A stretch of DNA of 26,052 nucleotides from an uncultured Bacteroidales bacterium (GTDB lineage: Bacteria > Bacteroidota > Bacteroidia > Bacteroidales > UBA932): contig CAKUVA010000028.1 in NCBI GenBank assembly GCA_934693135.1, positions 1-26,052 of the forward strand. The letters run 5' to 3'. Shown piece after piece: positions 16,601 to 24,058 of the stretch. The stretch's first letter is position 1. Every line of letters begins with the position of its first letter. Position numbers and translations under genes: made by a program. Below the pieces are notes generated by a model. The model was not told the DNA's origin, did no database searches, and worked only from the letters and a program-made list of their open reading frames with translations.

Positions 16601-16772
16601 CAGCCGCACTGGCACCCGGATAGGACGACATCACAAGGATAACGTTCGCATCGAAGTCCGGATACAGGGCTATTGATGTCTTCATGAACGAGAATATACC
16701 GAAGATCGCAAAGGCTATGAATATCAATGCAGTCGTTACCGGTTTATTCACCGCTGTTCTATATATACTCAT
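13653..16772 (-). CDS. RND efflux pump inner-membrane transporter (HAE1/AcrB-like)
   Basis: The 1039-residue proton-driven pump has the standard duplicated layout. TM1 is near residues 13-32, a large periplasmic porter loop follows (about 35-330), then TM2-6 with the motif GMVVDDSIVALENI holding the proton-relay pair Asp399/Asp400 (AcrB D407/D408), a second TM7-linked porter loop, and a C-terminal TM bundle with GIVVKNGIVLIDY and RPILMTTLTTVLGMIPMA. The C-terminus is a basic cytoplasmic tail rich in Lys. The acidic TM4 pair and missing metal-site motifs point to hydrophobic or amphiphilic drugs rather than heavy metals. It follows the adaptor gene by 34 bp and precedes the PG0541-like gene by 11 bp. 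The exact substrates cannot be read from sequence. Confidence 0.95.
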   Translation of the reverse strand: MSIYRTAVNKPVTTALIFIAFAIFGIFSFMKTSIALYPDFDANVILVMSSYPGASAADIETNLTKVLENGLNGVSDLKDMTSKSKENISIITLEFNYGVDIEEATNNVRDKLDMVNSSLPDQATTPVIFKFSADDMPILILAATAEESLPGLDKILDDKVTTPLSRVKGVGTVSVTGAPTREIQVYCDPHKLQAYNLSIAAVSSIIAYENRNIPSGSIDIGSDTYSLRIQKEFKDPSELLNVVLAYKDGNAVYLRDVATINDGQEEKEQQAITNGTRSAQIVIQKQTGANTVNVINGVKKELQAIEETLPSDIHIETVIDSSSNIENSINSLKETIIITFIVVMLVVYVFLGRWRATFIIILSIPISLMASLVYLFATGNTLNVISMSALSIAIGMVVDDSIVALENITTHIERGEKPKEAAVHGTEEVGISIIASTLTMLCVFLPLTLISGMSGIMFRQLGWIVSIIMIVSTCGALCLVPMLCSRMLRGDRKKSKLHDLLFTPIDKGLNAISEGYAKIINWAVRNRKTVIFGAFGIVVLVVALLGPKLKTEYFPHADQGRLTVSIELNAGTSQDITGEFARNFYNRICEEIPEIKICSYTFGQADSDNAFASMQTNGSNIISMNINLGSMELRERSASEIADIIRADIKEYPEIHKGTVTEGMGGMGGAATVDVEIYGYDFNTTDQVANEIREKMLADPSFAQVTLSRDQYTPEYQVDFDRVKLAANGLNSTTAAAAVSAAMSGSVGSYYREDGEEYDIRVRYAPGFRTSVEDIEDIIIYNGAGKGIRIKDLGKVVETEVPPTIERKNRQRMITVSGVIDGSHAMSDGVAAADKAIKDTDIPSELSAVISGDYEDQQDMFSDLITLMILIIILVYMVMASQFESFMSPFVIMFSVPFAFVGVIIGLWASNTALGVMAMIGILILIGIVVKNGIVLIDYLILLRERGMGILDAAVAAARSRLRPILMTTLTTVLGMIPMAIGTGEGSEMWRSLGITVAWGLSISTVVTLVLIPTIYCVFATRQEKHKQKKLAKKAALNA

Positions 16773-16806
16773 GGATTTTCCTAATTATAATATTAGCGGA
16801 ATTAAA

Positions 16807-17838
16807 TTATTCCTGAACATTTACTTTGGAACCGTTTTTCAAGCTTGACTGTCCTTTTATGACTATCTTGTCACCTTCTGCAAGACCTGAAAGAATCTCA
16901 TACTCTGTACCGAAGTGACGACCAAGTGTAACAACAGATTCTTTTACAGTACCATCTTCTTGAAGGATGAATATAGTTCTGACACCAGAACCCTGCTGTT
17001 TAACAACACAATCGTCAGGAACAGCGATGTTATGATTTGATCCAAAATTAATGGTTACACGCGCATACATTCCCGGTCTGAGGAGACGATCTGCATTGGC
17101 AACATTGACTTCGACTGTAAATGTATGAGTGGAAGCGTCAATAGTAGGATAGATTCTTGCGATACGACCGGAGAATGTCTTTCCTGGGAGAGCATCAGCA
17201 GTCAGAGTAACAACATCATTCCTCTTAATTTTTGTATAATCAGCTTCGGAGACTCCAACAAGAAGCTTCACTGGAGTAATCTGCTCCACTACATATATAG
17301 GTGTACCACTATACATATCGCCCTTATCGTAGTTTCTTGCAGTGATCACTCCTGAAACAGGTGAACGGAGTATAGTGTTCTCAAGAAGATTCTTATACTG
17401 ACTACGAGTTACATTATATTTCAGTTCCATAGCATCAAAATCAGACTTTGAAACTCCTCCTTGCTCGTAAAGCTTCTTGATACGACCAAACTCGAGTGAA
17501 TCGTTTGCAAGAGAGAGTTTTGACTGATTAAGGCTAACTTCATCCATTTTCGCCACGACTTGTCCAGCACGAACGAAATCGCCTACTTCAACATATATCT
17601 TCTGTATTCTGGACATGCTCTGAGGAGCAATGTTGTTCTTTGCATAAGCCTCTACTGTAGATGTATATACATCAGTCTGCGGAATGTCCTTGGACTCTGC
17701 GGCCATGACCTTCACATTAGTAAGCCTGGCTTCTGCAGACTGTGCCTGCTCCGCACTCTTCGTGCTGCTGTTCCCGCAGCTTGCTGCCATCACAGCGGCA
17801 GCCGCGTAAATGATAGTTCTGAATTTCATATTTTTCAT
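16807..17838 (-). CDS. RND periplasmic adaptor (membrane fusion protein)
   Basis: The adaptor links the inner-membrane pump to the outer-membrane channel. With ATG 17838 it has 343 residues; ATG 17829 is also possible, and the open frame extends to 17880 inside the tolC-like gene, which is unlikely. The signal peptide ends in a lipobox with Cys21 (M-A-A-S-C), so it should be a lipoprotein in the periplasm. Domains in order are a barrel-sandwich half (NIAPQSMSRIQKIYVEVGDFV), an alpha-hairpin (about residues 90-145), the returning lipoyl half (LRSPVSGVITARN), a beta-barrel and a membrane-proximal domain ending KGQSSLKNGSKVNVQE. The gene starts 7 bp after the tolC-like stop, and the RND gene follows by 34 bp. 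Confidence 0.93.
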   Translation of the reverse strand: MKNMKFRTIIYAAAAVMAASCGNSSTKSAEQAQSAEARLTNVKVMAAESKDIPQTDVYTSTVEAYAKNNIAPQSMSRIQKIYVEVGDFVRAGQVVAKMDEVSLNQSKLSLANDSLEFGRIKKLYEQGGVSKSDFDAMELKYNVTRSQYKNLLENTILRSPVSGVITARNYDKGDMYSGTPIYVVEQITPVKLLVGVSEADYTKIKRNDVVTLTADALPGKTFSGRIARIYPTIDASTHTFTVEVNVANADRLLRPGMYARVTINFGSNHNIAVPDDCVVKQQGSGVRTIFILQEDGTVKESVVTLGRHFGTEYEILSGLAEGDKIVIKGQSSLKNGSKVNVQE

Positions 17839-17845
17839 TGTCTTA

Positions 17846-19315
17846 TTATCTATTCTCAAGGTTAACGTTACCATTGTCATCTATAAAGTCGTGACCGAGG
17901 ACTTGTTCAAGTCCTGACTTTGCAACCACATAATCATATATGCTCTGCGAAACGCCAAGCTTAGCCTGTGTAAGAGCAAGTTGTGCATCATTCAATTCTG
18001 TGATAGTGCTACGTCCAACATTGTATGATTGCGTGGCAATGCTGTATGCTTTCTCGGCTGTTTCAACTGCATCTTCTGCAGCAGCATAGCTTTTCACTTT
18101 AGTTTCCATCGTATTAAGATACTGACGGATGGCTATTTTTAATTGACGTTCGGTATCATTCATCTGAAGGTTAAGTTCAGATGCTTGAACTTTCGCCTGG
18201 CGAACATCATTATAGCGCTTGCCACCAGAGAATATTGGAATATTAAGGCTAAGTCCGACATAAGAGTACGGAGTCCATTTGTAATCGCTGAACTTAAAAT
18301 CATTTGTCATAGCATTCATACTGAAAGAGAATGCTAAACCAAGCGTTGGAATATATGCATATTTCTGCATTCTGACAGTTTCTGCAAGCTGTTCAGCTTG
18401 GATAGCCAACTGCCTCATAGTAGTATTATAGTCAAGGTTCAATGCGTCTGCACTATAATTATCGGACGACATATCAGCAGAAAAATCACCGAGAGAACCA
18501 GCCACGTCAATATTCTGCTCCAAATCCACACCCATGACGGCTTTAAGCTGCCATAATGCAAGAATTACAGAACTCTCAGCATTATAAACATTAGGAATAG
18601 CGCTTGCCACCGTAGACTTTGCTCTCGTATAGTCAAGTTCGGATGCTTTTTGAGCATTGTATCTCATCTGAGTCTGCTCAAAATTTTTCACAGCATTGTC
18701 ATATACATCTTTATATACATTGAGCGCTTCCTTCGCAAGAAGAACTCCAAAGAATGCTTGTTTCACCTGAGTAACCATATCCAATCTTGATGAGCGAGCC
18801 TTCTCTACTGCCAATTCGACAGCCTGTCCTGATATTTTCAAACTCTTCCAAAGCTGGACATTCACAAGTGGCATGGAAGCCGTAACACCTGCACTATAAG
18901 TATTCCATCGTCCAACCTCGAGTCCCCCTCCAGTTGATGACGAGCCACTACCCGAACCAGTATCCGAACCTGCATCAGAGCCGCTGTCTGAACCAGTATC
19001 GCCTCCGGGCATAAAACTACTCATGTCCATATCCATATACATCACTTGTTTCTTGATTGTTCTCTGGTAAGCACCAGTAATATCAATCTGAGGGAAAAGA
19101 GATGCGTAGGTTCCCTTTTTGGCATAACCGGTACGCTCTATTTCTTTATCCGCAACTTGCACGGAGACATTCTCCGTCAGCGCTATCTTCAGCGCATCAT
19201 TCAATGTGATGATCGCCGCTGTCTGCGTGCTATCTGACACCTCCTGTGCTACAGCATTAGGGATCATCATTGCCGAGGCTGCAATCAGCAGCAATCCCGG
19301 AAAAAACTTCTTCAT
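17846..19315 (-). CDS. TolC-like outer-membrane efflux channel with Ser/Gly/Asp-rich insertion
   Basis: This 489-residue outer-membrane channel protein has a signal peptide (cleavage after A-V-A, residue 23) and two long helical repeats with the features of the outer-membrane efflux protein family: ALKIALTENVSVQVADKEIE near the start, then YNAQKASELDYTRAKSTVASA and QSYNVGRSTITELNDAQLALTQAK in the second half. Residues 104-131 form a low-complexity stretch of Ser-Asp and Gly-Ser repeats, placed where the first extracellular beta-hairpin is expected. ATG 19315 is preferred; the GTG at 19324 would add three residues before a normal signal peptide. It is the first gene of the efflux operon, in the order channel, adaptor, pump. 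Confidence 0.92.
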   Translation of the reverse strand: MKKFFPGLLLIAASAMMIPNAVAQEVSDSTQTAAIITLNDALKIALTENVSVQVADKEIERTGYAKKGTYASLFPQIDITGAYQRTIKKQVMYMDMDMSSFMPGGDTGSDSGSDAGSDTGSGSGSSSTGGGLEVGRWNTYSAGVTASMPLVNVQLWKSLKISGQAVELAVEKARSSRLDMVTQVKQAFFGVLLAKEALNVYKDVYDNAVKNFEQTQMRYNAQKASELDYTRAKSTVASAIPNVYNAESSVILALWQLKAVMGVDLEQNIDVAGSLGDFSADMSSDNYSADALNLDYNTTMRQLAIQAEQLAETVRMQKYAYIPTLGLAFSFSMNAMTNDFKFSDYKWTPYSYVGLSLNIPIFSGGKRYNDVRQAKVQASELNLQMNDTERQLKIAIRQYLNTMETKVKSYAAAEDAVETAEKAYSIATQSYNVGRSTITELNDAQLALTQAKLGVSQSIYDYVVAKSGLEQVLGHDFIDDNGNVNLENR

Positions 19316-19395
19316 AATATACACTTCAATAATTTATTTTCTTTCTCTTCTGTAAAATACGACGAGCATACAATATCGCAAAAAGTAAACCACAC

Positions 19396-19436
19396 TTGGA
19401 TAATAAATGACTATAATAGCTACATTTATTATCCAA
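19396..19436. repeat. Perfect 14-bp inverted repeat upstream of the efflux operon
   Basis: TTGGATAATAAATG (19396-19409) is the exact reverse complement of CATTTATTATCCAA (19423-19436), with a 13-bp spacer. It lies 81 to 121 bp before the tolC-like ATG, in the intergenic region between lgt and the pump operon. Its size and place fit a regulator-binding site or an RNA hairpin. No T-run follows directly on either strand, so it does not look like a standard terminator. Confidence 0.8.
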
Positions 19437-19457
19437 ATTACCCCTAAAACAATTGAT

Positions 19458-19478
19458 AGTCGTTACTCAAACACGACT
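19458..19478 (-). terminator. Weak hairpin downstream of lgt
   Basis: AGTCGT (19458-19463) and ACGACT (19473-19478) form a perfect 6-bp stem with a 9-nt loop, starting 12 bp after the lgt stop. On the minus strand only a loose T-rich stretch (ATTGTTTT) follows, so termination is possible but not well supported. Confidence 0.3.
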
Positions 19479-19489
19479 TTTCTTTCTTT

Positions 19490-20335
19490 TTATCGCTTTT
19501 TTGTTTCTACAACGATGGCGGCAGGCTGTTTCCTGACATAAGCATAGATAAGAAATCCTATGCCAAGCAGAACAAATGGGATGCTGAGCAACTGTCCCAT
19601 ATTCAAGATCATATTATCCTCAAATGCGACCTGCGGTTCCTTGATAAATTCTATAAGGAAACGCATACCGAAACAGACAATAAAGAAAATGCCTATGAAT
19701 GTCCCTCTGTACATCTTGTATAGTTTAAACTTATACAGAGTAATCAGAATAATGCCAAGAATCAGATAACTTAAAGCCTCATAAAGCTGTGTAGGATGCT
19801 TTGGTTCGGTTTCTCCACGAAGGTCGAAAATAAATCCCCAAGGCAATGTGGTAACATCTCCATAAATTTCAGAATTCATTAGATTTCCAAGACGAATGAA
19901 TGTCGCAGCGAATGCAACAGCTATGCAAAGATGGTCTATTAACCACACAAAATCAAACCCGTTTTTCGATCCGTAATGATGTGCATACCACCACATCGCT
20001 ATCAACAATGCGATAGTCCCCCCATGACTCGCAAGTCCTCCTTTCCATGGCATGAAAATTTCCAAGAAACCCTGCCAACTACCGAAATAGTAGTCCGGCT
20101 GATAGAAAATGCAATGTCCGAGTCTCGCGCCCACAATGGTACCAATAAGCAATGTGTAAAGAAGTGGATCAAGTAGTTCCTCCGATACGCCCTCACGCCT
20201 GAAAAACCATCTGAATATGAACCAACCAAGAATGAATCCCGACACGAACAGGAGTGAATACCATCTGAGGCCGAATGAACCGATATGGAAGATGACAGGA
20301 TCCACATGCCAGTGGACAAATAACATTTCGAACAT
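19490..20335 (-). CDS. lgt: Prolipoprotein diacylglyceryl transferase
   Basis: Lgt moves diacylglycerol from phosphatidylglycerol to the lipobox cysteine of prolipoproteins in the inner membrane. The 281-residue protein shows about seven hydrophobic segments. Conserved motifs are GARLGHCIFY (69-78), GGLASHGG (99-106) with the important His104, RLGNLMNSEIYG (148-159) with catalytic Arg148, and HPTQLYEAL. ATG 20335 is used; ATG 20326 is an alternative. It follows the pgk terminator and has its own -7 box, so it is probably a single-gene unit. Several lipoproteins in this window (BACON, GldH-like, adaptor) would be its substrates. Confidence 0.96.
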   Translation of the reverse strand: MFEMLFVHWHVDPVIFHIGSFGLRWYSLLFVSGFILGWFIFRWFFRREGVSEELLDPLLYTLLIGTIVGARLGHCIFYQPDYYFGSWQGFLEIFMPWKGGLASHGGTIALLIAMWWYAHHYGSKNGFDFVWLIDHLCIAVAFAATFIRLGNLMNSEIYGDVTTLPWGFIFDLRGETEPKHPTQLYEALSYLILGIILITLYKFKLYKMYRGTFIGIFFIVCFGMRFLIEFIKEPQVAFEDNMILNMGQLLSIPFVLLGIGFLIYAYVRKQPAAIVVETKKR

Positions 20336-20356
20336 ACATTAAATTACTTAATCTTA

Positions 20357-20364
20357 CAAAGTTA
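20357..20364 (-). promoter_or_regulatory. -7 box of lgt promoter
   Basis: The minus strand reads TAACTTTG, matching TAnnTTTG, 21 bp before the lgt ATG and just past the pgk terminator. A T-rich stretch sits at the -33 position, but there is no exact TTTG. Confidence 0.5.
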
Positions 20365-20386
20365 ACCAATTTTTCCACATTGACAT

Positions 20387-20421
20387 AAAAAAGGTTCCGC
20401 TTCAAACTTCGAAACGGAACC
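20387..20421 (-). terminator. Intrinsic terminator of pgk
   Basis: On the minus strand GGTTCCG (20421-20415) pairs with CGGAACC (20399-20393), with extra TTC/GAA pairing in the loop, followed by six T residues (20392-20387). It lies about 25 bp after the pgk stop. Confidence 0.85.
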
Positions 20422-20445
20422 GCGATTTTATATTATTTCTGTAGA

Positions 20446-21717
20446 TTATTCCTCGACAGCAGCAACTCCCGGAAGGACTTTGCCCTCGATAGCTTCGAGA
20501 AGAGCACCGCCGCCGGTAGAGATGTAAGAGACCTTGTCGGTAAGACCGAACTTAGTGCAGCAAGCTACAGAGTCACCACCTCCGATAAGGGAGAATGCAC
20601 CCTCGGCAGTAGCGGCAGCGATAGCATCACCGATAGCCTTAGAGCCAGCGCAGAACTCGTCGCACTCGAACACGCCTGCAGGACCATTCCAAAGGATTGT
20701 CTTGCAGCCCTTGATTGCCTCTGCAAATTTCTTCTGAGCCTCTGGACCTGCATCCACACCCTCGAAACCAGCAGGGATAGCATTAGCCTGAGCAACTTTA
20801 ATTTCAGCACCAGGTTTAAGAGACATTGTTGCGAAATCAAGGCCATTTGTGGTAACAGCATCAGGAGCCATGATAAGCTCCACGCCATTCTCCTTTGCTT
20901 TCTTCTCTACGTCAAGAGCAACGTCAAGCTTGTCCATCTCCACGATAGACTCACCGATCTCACCGCCGTGAGCCTTTGCGAATGTATATGTCATACCGCC
21001 GCAGAGGATGAGCTTGTCAACTTTTCCAAGAAGGTTCTCGATGATGCCGATCTTGGTAGAGACCTTTGAACCGCCCATGATGGCGATGAAAGGACGCTTG
21101 ATGTCGCTGAGGACATTGTTAACAGCTTTCACCTCTTTCTCCATGAGAAGACCGAGCATACGATCTTCAGGTTTGAAGAATTCAGCGATTACTGCGGTAG
21201 AAGCATGCTTGCGGTGTGCTGTTCCGAATGCATCCATTACCCAGCAGTCTGCATAAGAAGCAAGTTTCTTGGCAAATTCTTTCTGTGAAGCCTTCATGGC
21301 CTTTTTAGCCTCTTCGTATGCAGGATCCTCTTTGTCGATTCCAACAGGCTTTCCTTCCTCCTCAGGATAGAAGCGGAGGTTCTCAAGAAGAAGTACCTCA
21401 CCCGGCTTGAGGGCAGCTGCCTGTGCATCAGCCTTCTGACAGTCAGGAGCGAACTGTACAGGAACTCCAAGTTCCTTGCTTACTGTATCAACGATCTGTG
21501 ACAGAGAAAGTTCTGGTTTTACTTTTCCCTTAGGTTTGCCCATATGGGACATAATGATAAGAGAACCACCTTTTTCAAGAATGAGTTTGAGGGTAGGAAG
21601 AGCACCACGAATACGAGTGTCATCCGTAATCTTTCCGTCCTGAATAGGAACGTTGAAGTCTACTCTCACAATAGCTTTCTTACCTTTGAAATCGTAAGAA
21701 TTAATGTTTGATGCCAT
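20446..21717 (-). CDS. pgk: Phosphoglycerate kinase
   Basis: PGK moves phosphate between 1,3-bisphosphoglycerate and ADP in glycolysis. The 423-residue chain has the usual features: RVDFNVP (18-24), [19 protein letters not shown], the conserved [13 protein letters not shown] block, [19 protein letters not shown] and the nucleotide-binding GGGDSVACC near the end. Its GC-richer third positions and Glu/Lys/Ala-rich codons suggest high expression compared with neighbours. It has a strong terminator at 20387-20421 and a promoter at 21831-21838 with a leader of about 105 nt, and stands alone as a transcription unit. Confidence 0.98.
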   Translation of the reverse strand: MASNINSYDFKGKKAIVRVDFNVPIQDGKITDDTRIRGALPTLKLILEKGGSLIIMSHMGKPKGKVKPELSLSQIVDTVSKELGVPVQFAPDCQKADAQAAALKPGEVLLLENLRFYPEEEGKPVGIDKEDPAYEEAKKAMKASQKEFAKKLASYADCWVMDAFGTAHRKHASTAVIAEFFKPEDRMLGLLMEKEVKAVNNVLSDIKRPFIAIMGGSKVSTKIGIIENLLGKVDKLILCGGMTYTFAKAHGGEIGESIVEMDKLDVALDVEKKAKENGVELIMAPDAVTTNGLDFATMSLKPGAEIKVAQANAIPAGFEGVDAGPEAQKKFAEAIKGCKTILWNGPAGVFECDEFCAGSKAIGDAIAAATAEGAFSLIGGGDSVACCTKFGLTDKVSYISTGGGALLEAIEGKVLPGVAAVEE

Positions 21718-21830
21718 AATTTTTATGTATATTGTTAATTATAACTTTCCAAAGCATAATGACCTACGTCAGCCTTAAGCATTTTTTCCTCTGCAAATCC
21801 CGCGCCCACTACTTTTATTGGCCCAATCTG

Positions 21831-21838
21831 CAAAGGTA
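21831..21838 (-). promoter_or_regulatory. -7 box of pgk promoter with long leader
   Basis: The minus strand reads TACCTTTG, a full match to TAnnTTTG. It sits 113 bp before the pgk ATG, implying a leader of about 105 nt. The leader holds a near-palindrome (ATTGG-G-CCAAT) and two direct copies of ATGCTT, but I see no strong hairpin or known riboswitch in it. Confidence 0.55.
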
Positions 21839-21874
21839 ATAATTTTCAAATAACTTTCAGCTCTCCGTAAAAAG

Positions 21875-22702
21875 CTATTTTTCTCCGCTATACATCCGGC
21901 AGATACCAAAAGTGAATGCGCGATGGCGGACATTGTGATACCCACACTCTCGCATGGTTTGCATAAACTCTTTTTTCTTAGGGAATTTAAGCACTGACGC
22001 AGGAAGATATTTATATGCTGACTTATCTCCAGAAACCTTTCCTCCGATAAGTGGTAAAATATGGATGAAATATAAGTTAAAAAGCCAGCGGATTATAGCA
22101 TTGGATGGCACTGATAGTTCCAATATCACAAGCTCGCCTCCGTGACGTAAAACTCTCAGCATTTCTTTTAACCCTCGTTCACGGTCTTCGAAATTTCTTA
22201 CACCGAATGCAACTGTCACACGATCGAAAACACCTGAATCAAAACGCAGATTCTCGCAATCTCCTTTCTCGTATGACACTATATCTTCAAGACCTGCAGC
22301 TTTGATTTTTTCTCCCATAATGTCTAACATCCCTTCAGATAAATCCACTCCTATTACATGCCCTGGCCAATATCCACCTGTAATTCCGTTCGTTATATTC
22401 TTCGCACTCTTCTTCACATCAATGTCTATGCTTTTGTTTTGATCGGCTCTCCGAAGCATTTCTCTAGCAATCGCTATCGAAAAATCTCCTGTACCGCATG
22501 CAACATCAAGGACATGTAGTCCACCAGTCTCACTATCTCCGCTTGCCGCCATCGCTCTTTCCGTAAGATCCGGCTTAAATATCTGCTTCAATGCCCTATT
22601 TCGCCATGTTTTGTCGATATCAAGGGACATAATATGATTTAGTTTGTCGTATTCAGGGGCAATGCTGTCAAACATTTCCTGAATGTTTTCCTTCTTCGGC
22701 AT
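21875..22702 (-). CDS. ubiE: Demethylmenaquinone methyltransferase (MenG/UbiE)
   Basis: The enzyme adds the last methyl group in menaquinone synthesis, using SAM. The 275-residue chain starts with the family pattern FDSIAPEYDKLNHIMSLDID, then WRNRAL. Motif I is VLDVACGTGDF (64-74), then GVDLSEGMLDIMGEKI, and the family motif VAFGVRNFEDRERGLKEMLRVLRHGG follows, ending in LILELSVP-type sequence and YKYLPASVLKFP. Two stretches look inserted relative to the compact E. coli and Bacillus forms: about 48-61 and 84-112, both polar and probably surface loops. It lies upstream of pgk on the same strand, with its stop 36 bp before the pgk -7 box. A ubiquinone role is unlikely in this group. Confidence 0.93.
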   Translation of the reverse strand: MPKKENIQEMFDSIAPEYDKLNHIMSLDIDKTWRNRALKQIFKPDLTERAMAASGDSETGGLHVLDVACGTGDFSIAIAREMLRRADQNKSIDIDVKKSAKNITNGITGGYWPGHVIGVDLSEGMLDIMGEKIKAAGLEDIVSYEKGDCENLRFDSGVFDRVTVAFGVRNFEDRERGLKEMLRVLRHGGELVILELSVPSNAIIRWLFNLYFIHILPLIGGKVSGDKSAYKYLPASVLKFPKKKEFMQTMRECGYHNVRHRAFTFGICRMYSGEK

Positions 22703-22803
22703 TTTTATAGAAGTTTCGTTATACTGGATATCAATAAGTTACGCTTTAAATAATCACAAGTTATGACCTTTAGAATCTATATGTAGCTGATAATCAATGG
22801 TCA

Positions 22804-23934
22804 CTACCTTCGGAGTCGTATCACTATACTGAGCGGAAGTACCTTTCCAAAACGGTCTCGAAGGGCAAGTTCTCCTGACTCCATATCATATTCTTGGATT
22901 CTATTACAAACCTTTTCTTTAGTTCCAACACCACGAAGAGCTGCCTTTACAGCATCAGCTGTGGATGACTGACGGACATTAGCATTGGTCTCAGGCTCTT
23001 TCAGCCCAAAAGCTTCGCGAACAACAGTCTCTCCAAGCATAGGAGAAAATCCATTTGAATAGAGATTGAGCACGAGAAAACTATTCTTCGGTGCAAGGAT
23101 GGCATTGACAGTCTTCATCATCTCGAAAAGACACTCGTCCAGTTTCCATTTCTCGCCATCGGTCCCGTGTCCATAAGCAGGAGGGTCCAGAATTATGCCT
23201 TGGTAGACATTGCCCCTTTTGGCTTCTCTCTTAGCAAATTTCATAGCATCCTCTACTACCCATCTGATTCCATCTAAGCGGCTGGCATCTTGATTACCAT
23301 GAGCCCATGTAACAACCTGACGTACAGAGTCCAAATGTGTAACATCTGCTCCAGCAGCTTTTGCCGCAAGTGAGGCTCCTCCAGTATAAGCAAACAAGTT
23401 CAACACTTTAGGACGTCCGTCTGACGTCAGTCCAGCTTTCCGGCATTGATCTTCTGTCACTCCAGGTACGACATTACTGACATTGCCTCTGCCGTCAGTA
23501 TAGAATTCCGGTGTTTTCTGTCCCTTGTGAGCAAGCTCCACAAGGCGTGACGTTTCGCGGTAGATATACTCCCAGTTAGGCGCCTGTTCAGGAAAAACAC
23601 CTACATGTTTGAATGAAGTCAATCCAAGTCTCAACGAAAAGTCAAGCCCCTTCTGTTCACCCTTATATCTTATATACCACTGGTCATCAGTACGTTTTAG
23701 CCGTTCCCAGGTTCCGCTGTCCTCCTTGCCCGCCTTTGCGAAGCCTGCACCAGGACGGAAGCGAGTGTGTGCCATCCGCTCCCATTCACTTAAGGTCAAT
23801 GACCTATTCCATAAAGCCTTAGGCTCTGGACGTATCATATAGTAATTTCCGAACCTTTCCAGTTTCTCGCCTTCTCCAGAATCAACTAGTTCATAGTCTT
23901 TCCAAAACTCTCCAGGGTATTGTACCATTTGCAT
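22804..23934 (-). CDS. RlmI-like class I SAM-dependent methyltransferase
   Basis: The 376-residue protein has a SAM-binding Rossmann domain in its C-terminal two thirds: motif I VLNLFAYTGGA (177-187), the acidic loop THLDSVRQVVTWA (199-211), WVVEDAMKFAKRE, and motif IV ILDPPAYG (248-255). This DPPxYG type, with FAYTGG, is typical of the RlmI/RlmK rRNA cytosine or guanine methyltransferase group. The N-terminal part, with WKDYELVDSGEGEKLERFG and RPEPKALW, is not the PUA domain found in RlmI. Target base and RNA cannot be set from sequence. ATG 23934 and ATG 23928 are both possible starts. The gene follows a structured leader (see 23999-24043). Confidence 0.85.
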   Translation of the reverse strand: MQMVQYPGEFWKDYELVDSGEGEKLERFGNYYMIRPEPKALWNRSLTLSEWERMAHTRFRPGAGFAKAGKEDSGTWERLKRTDDQWYIRYKGEQKGLDFSLRLGLTSFKHVGVFPEQAPNWEYIYRETSRLVELAHKGQKTPEFYTDGRGNVSNVVPGVTEDQCRKAGLTSDGRPKVLNLFAYTGGASLAAKAAGADVTHLDSVRQVVTWAHGNQDASRLDGIRWVVEDAMKFAKREAKRGNVYQGIILDPPAYGHGTDGEKWKLDECLFEMMKTVNAILAPKNSFLVLNLYSNGFSPMLGETVVREAFGLKEPETNANVRQSSTADAVKAALRGVGTKEKVCNRIQEYDMESGELALRDRFGKVLPLSIVIRLRR

Positions 23935-23998
23935 TTTCTAATTTAAATGTATAAAGAGCAAGATTACAATATCAATGACCTTGTTCCATATAGTTCTT

Positions 23999-24043
23999 AG
24001 AAGCTGTTTTGAATTTTGTTTGAATAAACTTCAAACAACTTCT
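23999..24043 (-). promoter_or_regulatory. Two competing hairpins in the leader of the RlmI-like gene
   Basis: TTGTTTGAA (24016-24024) and TTCAAACAA (24030-24038) form a perfect 9-bp stem with a 5-nt loop. The same right-hand segment, TTCAAACAACTTCT (24030-24043), can also pair with AGAAGCTGTTTTGAA (23999-24013) over about 14 bp with one G-U and one bulge. The two stems exclude each other. Both lie just after the likely transcription start from the -7 box at 24051-24058. Confidence 0.55.
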
Positions 24044-24050
24044 TATACGA

Positions 24051-24058
24051 CAAAGATA
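24051..24058 (-). promoter_or_regulatory. -7 box upstream of RlmI-like gene
   Basis: The minus strand reads TATCTTTG, a full match to TAnnTTTG, 117 bp before ATG 23934. No good -33 element is seen. The transcript would begin with the hairpin region described at 23999-24043. Confidence 0.45.

Noticed and set aside
18923..19006. Ser/Asp repeat region as CRISPR or tandem-repeat array
   Set aside because: The units are short, imperfect and in frame with the tolC-like gene, coding for a low-complexity loop; there are no spacers.
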